Source: Chloroflexota bacterium
Lineage (GTDB): Bacteria; Chloroflexota; Dehalococcoidia; Dehalococcoidales; UBA2162
Direction of reading: 5' to 3'
Assembly (NCBI GenBank): GCA_016202525.1
Contig: JACQOM010000117.1
Coordinates: 1 to 5,823 of the forward strand
Length of the DNA stretch: 5,823 nucleotides
The stretch's first letter is position 1, and each line of letters begins with the position of its first letter. Shown in pieces: positions 1-5,425 of this stretch. The translations under genes and the position numbers were made by a program. The notes under the pieces were generated by a model that had not been told where the DNA came from, did no database searches, and worked only from the letters and a program-made list of their open reading frames with translations.

Positions 1-1035
1 ACGATACTGATGCATCTCATAAGAGGCAGTGGCACCAGAGGACTCCGCGGGTTACAAGCGAGCACTCAATGGCCATCAGCAGGCGGCAGCCTGACCATAA
101 TCAGACCTTTGCTCACGGTAAGCCGGCAGGAGACCACCGCTTATTGTAATGACTACCATCTTATACCCAGGACAGACACCTCCAACCAGTCATTATCACC
201 GCTGAGGAATAGAATCCGCCACCAGCTCCTGCCTTTACTTCAGAGTTATAACCCGGGTGTGTCCGATGCTCTGCTCCGCACCGCCCGCATTGCCGGCGAC
301 GACCTCGCCTTTATGGATAAAGAAACTGCCCGACTCTGGAGTAGAGTTGCCCGGAGACAGGGCGACACCATTATTTTAGACAGGGCAAAGCTGCTTAAAC
401 TGCCATCTGCGCTGCAACGGCACCTGCTGCGGAAAGCCATAGAAGAGTTACTGGGCAACCTCAGAGACATCGAGACACGCCATATCGAAAAAATAATGGC
501 AGCATTGACTAAACCAGCCGGGAAAAGCCTCAATCTGCCCGGCGGGCTGACCTTTAGCATACTCTACGACCGGTACCAGCTCAGCCTGAACTCGGCGGCA
601 CTAAACCCGTTCTCGGTCCTGAAAACCGAAATTGCCCTGAAAATACCAGGCGAAACACTGCTACCCGGCTGGCGGGTAACGGCAGCGATTATCAAGCGGG
701 AACGGACAACCGGAAATGAGATAGAGGGAACGGTCCCAACCAACAACTTCACTGCCTCCCTTGACCTTGAAAAGGCTGGCAATAGGGCGGTAGTGCGCCG
801 CCGTCAACTGGGCGACCGTTTTCAACCAATGGGCATGACCCAACCTAAAAAATTGGGCGAGTTCATGGTTGACGCCAAAATCCCCCGCGACTGGCGCCAG
901 CGAGTTCCGGTCGTCTGCTCACCCGACCAAATCCTGTGGGTGGTCGGCTGGCGCATCGATGAAAGAGTGAAAGTTACTGAAAACACCCGGCAGGTTCTAC
1001 GTCTGGAATTTGAGCGTATCCCCGATACCTGTTGA
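1..1035 (+). CDS. tilS: tRNA(Ile)-lysidine synthase, C-terminal part (5' truncated)
   Basis: TilS uses ATP and lysine to turn C34 of the CAU-anticodon isoleucine tRNA into lysidine, so that the tRNA reads AUA; it acts in the cytoplasm and is normally essential in bacteria. The reading frame is open from base 1 and ends at a TGA at 1033-1035, so about 344 residues are visible. The family is usually 430-480 residues, so the start and the SGGxDS ATP-pyrophosphatase loop must lie upstream. The visible part opens with LMHLIRGSGTRGLRGL (the LRGSGxxGLxGM stretch that follows the PP-loop region) and then RNRIRHQLLPLLQSYNPG (from about 205), the characteristic linker. The C-terminal TilS domain follows at about 785-1015, with RRQLGDRFQPMG, KKLGEFMVDAKIPR and ILWVVGWRIDERVKVT. 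No frameshift or missing conserved block is seen. The ATG at 10 is internal and not the start. A strong hairpin terminator lies about 140 bases downstream, so tilS probably ends its transcription unit. Confidence 0.93.
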   Translation, partial: TILMHLIRGSGTRGLRGLQASTQWPSAGGSLTIIRPLLTVSRQETTAYCNDYHLIPRTDTSNQSLSPLRNRIRHQLLPLLQSYNPGVSDALLRTARIAGDDLAFMDKETARLWSRVARRQGDTIILDRAKLLKLPSALQRHLLRKAIEELLGNLRDIETRHIEKIMAALTKPAGKSLNLPGGLTFSILYDRYQLSLNSAALNPFSVLKTEIALKIPGETLLPGWRVTAAIIKRERTTGNEIEGTVPTNNFTASLDLEKAGNRAVVRRRQLGDRFQPMGMTQPKKLGEFMVDAKIPRDWRQRVPVVCSPDQILWVVGWRIDERVKVTENTRQVLRLEFERIPDTC

Positions 1036-1098
1036 GGGCAGTGTTAATCAAAATCTCAAGCGGGTTCTTCCCAAACTTAGTTATTTATTGGCCTTATC

Positions 1099-1168
1099 CT
1101 CTTTGTCCCCCTCTCCAAACAGAGCACTGGAGAGAGACCTCGGTATTTTGTTTGGAGAGGGGGAAGAG
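1099..1168. repeat. Perfect 14-bp inverted repeat with extended stem
   Basis: CCCCCTCTCCAAAC at 1107-1120 is the exact reverse complement of 1150-1163, with a 29-base loop between them. The T at 1106 can pair with the A at 1164. Alternatively CTCTT at 1099-1103 pairs with AAGAG at 1164-1168, leaving a three-base bulge and lengthening the stem. No T run follows directly, so alone it is not a classical terminator. A long perfect arm pair in a gap between two unrelated genes looks more like a dispersed palindromic repeat (REP or MITE type) than a site for one regulator. I cannot see other copies in this window, so the repeat-family reading is an inference. Confidence 0.65.
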
Positions 1169-1173
1169 ATTGT

Positions 1174-1205
1174 AGAGAGGGGGCTTCGCCCCCCTCTCTC
1201 TTTTT
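1174..1205 (+). terminator. tilS: Rho-independent terminator after tilS
   Basis: AGAGAGGGGG at 1174-1183 pairs perfectly with CCCCCTCTCT at 1190-1199, giving a 10-bp, GC-rich stem around a CTTCGC loop. A run of five T follows at 1201-1205 after a single C. This is the classical intrinsic terminator layout for + strand transcripts. It sits about 140 bases after the tilS stop and upstream of the next operon's promoter, so it should separate the two transcription units. Confidence 0.75.
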
Positions 1206-1209
1206 CCAC

Positions 1210-1250
1210 CCCCTTCCCTTAAAAGGGAAGGGGTCAGGGGATAGTTTTTT
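1210..1250 (+). terminator. Second hairpin with downstream T run, backup terminator or repeat arm
   Basis: CCCCTTCCC at 1210-1218 pairs with GGGAAGGGG at 1225-1233 around a TTAAAA loop, giving nine perfect base pairs. Six T follow at 1245-1250, but 11 bases lie between the stem and the T run, which is longer than in a canonical terminator. It may be a weak backup terminator or simply the third member of the palindrome cluster. Confidence 0.45.
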
Positions 1251-1284
1251 ATCAAATAAAGAGACTACCTTCAAGCTCTATCTC

Positions 1285-1313
1285 TTGGCAAAGGCGGTAA
1301 AATCTGTTACACT
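1285..1313 (+). promoter_or_regulatory. Sigma70-type promoter of the acyl-CoA operon
   Basis: TTGGCA at 1285-1290 matches the -35 consensus at five of six positions. A 17-base spacer separates it from TACACT at 1308-1313, which matches four of six -10 positions. TG at 1305-1306 is placed as an extended -10 element. Transcription would start near 1320 and give a leader of about 27 bases before the ATG at 1347. An alternative -10 box, TAAAAT at 1298-1303, has no good -35 partner. This is a prediction by eye from consensus matches. Confidence 0.55.
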
Positions 1314-1346
1314 GGTCAATTAAATTCTCAACAAAGGTAAGTCCCG

Positions 1347-2048
1347 ATGGCTCAGAGCAAGATAATCGATAGAGTGAAAAATGAGGGCAGAACCCGGCTG
1401 ACAGAAATAGAGGCCAAAGAACTACTGAAGCAAGCCGGGGTAGATGTTACCGATACCAGGCTGGCAAAGTCCAGAGAAGAGGCCATTTCTATCAGCCGGG
1501 AACTGGGCTTCCCGGTAGTATTAAAAATAGCCTCACCGGATATAGTCCACAAGAGCGACGCCAGCGGTGTCAAGCTGGGATTGAGGACAGCCCAGCAGGT
1601 AGGCAAAGCTTATGATGCTATCCTCTCGTCGGTCAGAAAACAATATCCACAGGCAAAGATTCAGGGAGTCTCCGTACAAAAGATGGCCCGCCCGGGGGTA
1701 GAGGTAATCATCGGCATGTCGAAGGATTCTCAATTCGGCCCGGTACTGATGTTCGGCCTGGGAGGCATCATGGTAGAAATCATGAAAGATGTCTCCTTCA
1801 GGATAGTGCCGTTAGCTCCAAGAGACGCAAGAGAGATGGTCAGGGAGATAAAAGGTTACCCGATACTGGAGGGTTACCGGGGACAGGAACCGGTAGATGT
1901 CTCTAACCTGGAGAAACTAATCCTTAAGGTCTCCAGTTTTATCGAACAGCATCCCGAAGTGGCGGAGATGGACCTTAACCCCATTTTTGCTTATAGCGAT
2001 GGCGCCGTAGCCGTGGATGCCCGGGTAATACTGGAGGGAGCTAAATAA
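1347..2048 (+). CDS. ADP-forming acyl-CoA synthetase beta subunit (ATP-grasp), stand-alone
   Basis: This 233-residue protein is almost entirely one ATP-grasp domain of the kind found in NDP-forming acyl-CoA synthetases. In that family the beta subunit transfers phosphate between ATP/ADP and a histidine of the CoA-binding alpha subunit, interconverting acyl-CoA plus ADP and phosphate with free acid, CoA and ATP. Visible hallmarks are PVVLK (K60), the HKSDASGVKLGL block (H68-L79), GVEVIIGMSKDSQFGPVLMFG (from residue 117), GLGGIMVEIMKDVSFRIVPL (137-156) and EMDLNPIFA (207-215) ending in VDAR. H68 sits where a second, beta-subunit phosphohistidine has been reported for archaeal enzymes. The length matches separate archaeal-type beta subunits rather than the roughly 700-residue fused form. 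No alpha subunit is nearby. The start is set by AAAGG at 1333-1337, nine bases before the ATG. The next gene begins two bases after the stop. Family is clear; the acyl substrate is not. Confidence 0.85.
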   Translation: MAQSKIIDRVKNEGRTRLTEIEAKELLKQAGVDVTDTRLAKSREEAISISRELGFPVVLKIASPDIVHKSDASGVKLGLRTAQQVGKAYDAILSSVRKQYPQAKIQGVSVQKMARPGVEVIIGMSKDSQFGPVLMFGLGGIMVEIMKDVSFRIVPLAPRDAREMVREIKGYPILEGYRGQEPVDVSNLEKLILKVSSFIEQHPEVAEMDLNPIFAYSDGAVAVDARVILEGAK

Positions 2049-2050
2049 CC

Positions 2051-3631
2051 GTGAACCTAAAACTGATGCTGGATGAAGCCGCAGTCAAATATGGGCGGAA
2101 GACAGCCATCGTTTCGGGTCAGCGCCGCTTATCCTTCACCGAGCTTGCGGAAGCTTCGGACAAGGTAGCGAATACCCTGATAAAAATGGGGATAAACAAG
2201 GGCGACCGGGTAGTCATGTTGTTGCCTAACAGCCCAGAATTCGTCAACATCTACTTCGGCATTGTCAAGACCGGCGCCATAGCTGTACTACTGGACTGTA
2301 AATACAAAATTGGCGAGCTAACCTCTCTCTTCAACGATTGCCAACCGAAAGCCATGGTAATCGACAGCCAGATTATCGAGCCACTGATTCCGGAATTATC
2401 CCGATTCAAGTCTATCAAAAATATTATCGACCTGAGTACCGAGCATGAAGGGCAGTTCACCAGCTATCAACAGATTATGTCAACCAGTTCGGCACAGCCG
2501 GTTAAGGTAGCCCCCGCACCCGATGACACCGCCGTTATTGCCTATACCTCAGGACAATCTTTTCACCCCACCGGAGTCATGCTGTCCCACTATAGTCTGA
2601 CAAGAGAAGCTATTATCTCGGCAGAGGCATTCGGGCAAACGGATAAGGACAATCTGATATTATTTGCGCTGCCAATGCACCACATGCTCGGACTGGTCTC
2701 AGTACTACTGACTTCCATTGCCAGGGGTAGCACCATAGTCATGCTGCCCGGTCTATCCATGCCCACCATTACCGAGACTATCGAGAAGGAGAAAATCACC
2801 ATACTTATCGGTGTGCCTTTCATCTATGCCTTGCTAAATCGCACGGCGGAAAAGGAAGGAATAAACAACGACCTGAGTTCCCTTCGAATATGCTGCAGTG
2901 CCGGTGCTCCTCTATCTCTTGACATTGTAGAGCAATTCAAACAGCACTTCGAGCTGGAAATTGCCGATTGCTGGGGTTTAACCGAAACCGTATGCTTGGT
3001 CACCACACCCCAAATCAATGGCCACTGGAAACGTGGCTCAATAGGCAAGGCTCTGCCCGGGTGGGAAGTTAAGGTAATAGACGATAGCGGCCGGGAGCTA
3101 CCGCCCTACCATGACGGCGAGGCAATCGTTCGCGGACCACTAATGAAAGGGTACTATAATAATCCCCAGGCTACCGCCAGGATACTGAAGAACGGCTGGC
3201 TCCATACCGGCGATATCTGCCAGCTCGATGAGAACGGCAATCTGTTTATCACCGGACGGAAGAAAGATACCATCATCATCAAGGGCCAGAATATTTACCC
3301 GGCCGATATCGAGCATGTGTTGTCCCGCCATCCCAAAGTGGCTGAAGTGGCAGTGATGGGAATTCCTGATGAACTACGGGGGGAACTGGTGGGCGCCTTT
3401 ATCAGCTTGAAGAAAGGACAGACGGCTACAGAACAGGAAATCAAACAATTTTGTCTTGAGCGTATAACTAACTACAAAGTACCCAAACAGATTGCATTTC
3501 TGGATTCCCTTCCGAAAAACCCCGATGGCAAAATCGACCGGGAAAAGATTCGTGAACAACTATCGATCCCGCCGCTTTTCCCCAAAAGAGAGGTTACTGC
3601 AATAAGAGCCTCACGAAAACTCGCAAAATAA
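2051..3631 (+). CDS. AMP-forming acyl-CoA ligase (ANL superfamily) with unusual A3 loop
   Basis: This 526-residue enzyme is of the fatty-acyl-CoA synthetase type, which activates a carboxylic acid with ATP to an acyl-adenylate and then transfers it to CoA. The usual motifs occur in order: FALPMHHMLGL (about 205-215), CCSAGAPL (281-288), WGLTET (308-313), WLHTGD (383-388), GRKKDTIIIKGQNIYPADIE (402-421) and PKNPDGKIDRE (488-498), including the catalytic lysine K494. The A3 phosphate loop (165-176) is divergent. It reads YTSGQSFHPTGV where the family has YTSG[ST]TGxPKGV, so the conserved glycine is F171 and the conserved lysine is T174. The basic tail after about residue 507 runs past the usual end. 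The GTG start lies two bases after the preceding stop, with GGAGGGAG at 2033-2040 as ribosome binding site; N-terminal MNLKLMLDEAAVKYG fits the family. It is co-transcribed with the beta subunit gene. Acyl chain length cannot be told from the sequence. Confidence 0.9.
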   Translation: MNLKLMLDEAAVKYGRKTAIVSGQRRLSFTELAEASDKVANTLIKMGINKGDRVVMLLPNSPEFVNIYFGIVKTGAIAVLLDCKYKIGELTSLFNDCQPKAMVIDSQIIEPLIPELSRFKSIKNIIDLSTEHEGQFTSYQQIMSTSSAQPVKVAPAPDDTAVIAYTSGQSFHPTGVMLSHYSLTREAIISAEAFGQTDKDNLILFALPMHHMLGLVSVLLTSIARGSTIVMLPGLSMPTITETIEKEKITILIGVPFIYALLNRTAEKEGINNDLSSLRICCSAGAPLSLDIVEQFKQHFELEIADCWGLTETVCLVTTPQINGHWKRGSIGKALPGWEVKVIDDSGRELPPYHDGEAIVRGPLMKGYYNNPQATARILKNGWLHTGDICQLDENGNLFITGRKKDTIIIKGQNIYPADIEHVLSRHPKVAEVAVMGIPDELRGELVGAFISLKKGQTATEQEIKQFCLERITNYKVPKQIAFLDSLPKNPDGKIDREKIREQLSIPPLFPKREVTAIRASRKLAK

Positions 3632-3675
3632 AACAGTTCCTTAGTAATCCATTCACCCGCTGTCAAACCAACCCC

Positions 3676-3704
3676 TTGCCAGATTGATGCCACTATACTA
3701 TTAT
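3676..3704 (+). promoter_or_regulatory. Sigma70-type promoter upstream of degV
   Basis: TTGCCA at 3676-3681 (five of six matches to the -35 consensus) is followed after 17 bases by TATTAT at 3699-3704 (five of six to the -10 consensus). TATACT at 3694-3699 overlaps but would have only a 12-base spacer. Transcription would start near 3711, leaving a leader of about 75 bases before the degV ATG. No clear terminator for the acyl-CoA operon is seen between 3632 and 3675, so read-through into degV is possible as well. Confidence 0.5.
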
Positions 3705-3785
3705 TGAAGTATAAATTATGTAATTCAGATTTAGACACAGCCCAATTCAGATGCATAGCCAGGATTCCTGACAACCGGGGGTTCC

Positions 3786-4701
3786 ATGGCAAATGTGGCT
3801 ATCGTTACCGACAGCATTGCTTGCCTGACCAGAGAACTAATAGAGCAGTACCGGATTGGGATTGTACCTATAAGACTGCTGGTTCAAGGTAAGGTCTACC
3901 GGGACATGGTAGATATGACCCCATCTCAGGCTTACCAATTGTTCTTGCAAGACCCGGAGAGTTTCAACACTTCGCCAGCCTCGCCCGGGTACTATCTTGA
4001 AGCCTACCGCGAGACGAGCAAGCGCGCCAACAGCATTCTCTGCGTCACTCTTTCATCCAGGATAAGCACCGGCTATAATATGGCACGTATCGCTAAAGAA
4101 CAGGCACAGACCGAACTGCCTCAGACTTCGAATAGCCGTACTGGACTCTAAGAATGTCACTGCCGCTGAAGGTTTCATCGCCTTAGCTGCGGCACGGGCA
4201 GCCGCCGCCAGCAAGAGCCTAGCCGAAGTTATTAAAGTAGCGGAGGCAGTTAGAGACAAGGTTACTTTCGTTATCCTCTTAGATACCATCCGGCATGTTT
4301 ATCGCACCGGTCGCATACCCAAAATAGCATCCCAGATAGGCTCCATGCTTAATATCAAACCGGTAGTCACCAGCGCTGACGGACTGGTCGTTTTGAAAGG
4401 GGTAGCTAGAAACAAGGAACAGGGCATCGAGCGTATCCTGCAAGTGATGCGGGAGAAAGTGGGGCAGAACCCGGTGCATGTCGCCGTGATGCATGCTTAC
4501 GCCCCGGATGACGCCGAAAAGCTAAAGCAGAGAATTGCCTCCGAGTTTAACTGCGTTGAATTGTGGGTCGCCGAGTTCAGTCCCGTAATGGGCTATGCCA
4601 CCGGCACGGGGACATTGGGTTTTGCTTTTTACCATGAGGATTGGGAAAACAGCGATTCTTTTCCCCAATCCATTATATCGCCAAGAGTAACTATTCTTTA
4701 G
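3786..4701 (+). pseudogene. degV: DegV family fatty-acid-binding protein, frameshifted
   Basis: DegV (FakB-like) proteins bind a fatty acid in a two-domain fold, and some present it to a fatty-acid kinase. The N-terminal half is in the frame of the ATG at 3786: TDS at residues 8-10, TSPASPG at 62-68 (the usual TSxxSPG lipid-head site) and VTLSSRISTGY at 87-97. That frame meets a TAA at 4149-4151 after 121 residues. Homology continues in the +1 frame from about 4126 to the TAG at 4699-4701: IAVLDSKNVTAAEGF, LLDTIRHVYRTGRIPK, GSMLNIKPVV and PVMGYATGTGTLGFAFY. Removing one base near 4125 gives one frame of 304 residues; the family is about 280-290, and the excess is a tail of about 20 residues after FAFY. 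About 190 codons downstream are free of stops and keep their motifs, so the shift is recent or a sequencing error. The ribosome binding site is weak (GGGGG at 3777-3781). It has its own predicted promoter. Confidence 0.88.
4638..4671 (+). repeat. Hairpin in the 3' end of degV
   Basis: GGATTGGG at 4638-4645 pairs with CCCAATCC at 4664-4671, and AAAA at 4646-4649 pairs with TTTT at 4659-4662. The result is a 12-bp stem with one bulged C (4663) and a nine-base loop. It lies inside the extra C-terminal tail of degV, just after the conserved FAFY end. No T run follows directly, so intrinsic termination here is doubtful; a 3'-end stabilising role or a relic of an older terminator is possible. Confidence 0.5.
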
Positions 4702-4766
4702 GAATCTCACTTTTAGCTTCGAATTAGGGACGGCGCAGGGGTCTAGCGGAACGGGGAAAAACGTTC

Positions 4767-4772
4767 TATAAT
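4767..4772 (+). promoter_or_regulatory. Perfect -10 box upstream of the kinase gene
   Basis: TATAAT at 4767-4772 is an exact -10 match. The best placed -35 candidate, TAGCGG at 4744-4749 with a 17-base spacer, matches only two of six positions, so the promoter would be weak or activator-dependent. Transcription would begin near 4779 and leave a leader of only about 20 bases before the ATG at 4801. Confidence 0.4.
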
Positions 4773-4793
4773 ATAGTGGGTAAAAATGTAGTC

Positions 4794-4800
4794 GGAGGGT
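4794..4800 (+). promoter_or_regulatory. Closely spaced ribosome binding site of the kinase gene
   Basis: GGAGGG at 4794-4799 is a strong Shine-Dalgarno match but sits only one to three bases before the ATG at 4801, closer than the usual five to nine. In the same frame an ATG at 4786-4788 is followed at once by a TAG at 4789-4791, so no earlier start is possible. The first later start codon with a comparable ribosome binding site is not apparent, so the ATG at 4801 is kept. Confidence 0.5.
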
Positions 4801-5382
4801 ATGGATTATAACCAGCTTGCCGCTGATGCCGAGCGACTGGCTAAGAGCCTGGGGCAGTTCCCCGAACCCGTAGTTCATCCCGCCCTGGTAGCTGTCAGCG
4901 GTCTGCCCGGTTCCGGCAAGTCTTACTTCAGTCGCCGGCTAGCCGAGAGGTTGCCATTTGTTATTTTGGAAAGTGATACCCTGCGCAAAGTCCTTTTCCC
5001 ATCACCTAGCTATGACCTGAAAGAGAATTCCTACCTCTTTCGGGTGATTCATCATCTCATTGAAAAATTACTGAATAAGGGAATTTCTCTTATTCTGGAT
5101 GCCACCAATCTGTCAGAGAGGCACCGTGAATATCTTTATCACATTGCTGACAGACTGGAGGTCAGGTTGATTCTGGTACGTATCGCTGCACCGCCTGAGG
5201 TAGTGCGAGGACGGCTTGAGAAGAGACTAAAAAATCAGGAGAGTAAATCGGACGCTGACTGGACGGTATATCAGAAGATGAAATCATCGGTTGAGAGAAT
5301 CCGCCGCAAACACTACGTTGTGGATACATCTCAAGATATAAATCCGGTACTGAACAAGATTGTGAAAGAGGTAGCCCGCTAG
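4801..5382 (+). CDS. AAA_33-type P-loop ATP-binding protein, predicted small-molecule or nucleotide kinase
   Basis: This 193-residue soluble protein has a Walker A motif GLPGSGKS (34-41) after a hydrophobic strand, then ILESDTLRK (55-63) in the place of the substrate-contacting aspartate and arginine of small kinases. LILDATNLSERHR (97-109), the Walker B-like strand with the DATN signature of this group, and a basic lid region RGRLEKRLKN (136-145) with spaced arginines follow. It ends in HYVVDTSQDINPVLNKIV, the typical last strand and helix. This pattern fits the AAA_33 (COG0645-like) family, relatives of gluconate kinase, polynucleotide kinase and zeta-toxin phosphotransferases. The substrate is unknown. 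No antitoxin-like gene is adjacent, so I do not favour a toxin role. A frame stop at 4789 fixes the ATG at 4801 as the earliest start. It lies between degV and an M17 aminopeptidase gene, 43 bases upstream of the latter, and may be co-transcribed with it. Confidence 0.8.
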   Translation: MDYNQLAADAERLAKSLGQFPEPVVHPALVAVSGLPGSGKSYFSRRLAERLPFVILESDTLRKVLFPSPSYDLKENSYLFRVIHHLIEKLLNKGISLILDATNLSERHREYLYHIADRLEVRLILVRIAAPPEVVRGRLEKRLKNQESKSDADWTVYQKMKSSVERIRRKHYVVDTSQDINPVLNKIVKEVAR

Positions 5383-5425
5383 GTGTTGCTAAAACCTATT
5401 TTAGAAAGAAGGAAAGGAGAACAAG

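Larger units (their letters stand above)
1036..1346. other. Intergenic region with palindrome cluster, terminator and promoter
   Basis: This 311-base stretch holds no credible gene. Short open frames that cross it have no recognisable protein motif and are made largely of low-complexity palindrome sequence. It contains, in order, about 60 bases of unremarkable sequence, three tandem GC-rich inverted repeats between 1099 and 1233, a short AT-rich spacer with a run of six T at 1245-1250, and the promoter and ribosome binding site of the following operon. The parts are described separately. Confidence 0.8.

Noticed and set aside
1010..1274. Short open frames of about 65-70 codons on both strands across the tilS-operon gap
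   Set aside because: They are built mostly from the palindrome arms, show no recognisable protein motif, and overlap a terminator hairpin.
3472..3792. Minus-strand open frame of about 106 codons over the end of the acyl-CoA ligase and the following gap
   Set aside because: Lies mostly antisense to a well-supported gene, has no recognisable motif, and crosses the predicted degV promoter.
4119..4151. Programmed frameshift in degV like that of prfB
   Set aside because: No stop codon at the shift point, no upstream Shine-Dalgarno-like element, no slippery heptamer, and DegV is not known to be recoded.
4345..4701. Separate small gene starting at the ATG at 4345
   Set aside because: DegV homology in the same frame begins well before this ATG, near 4126, so the segment is the second half of the frameshifted degV.
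4522..4878. Minus-strand open frame of about 118 codons spanning the end of degV and the start of the kinase gene
   Set aside because: Overlaps two genes supported by motifs on the + strand and has no family signature of its own.
5389..5404. Six-bp AT-rich inverted repeat CTAAAA/TTTTAG between the kinase and pepA genes
   Set aside because: Too short and AT-rich to be a convincing terminator or operator; likely chance.
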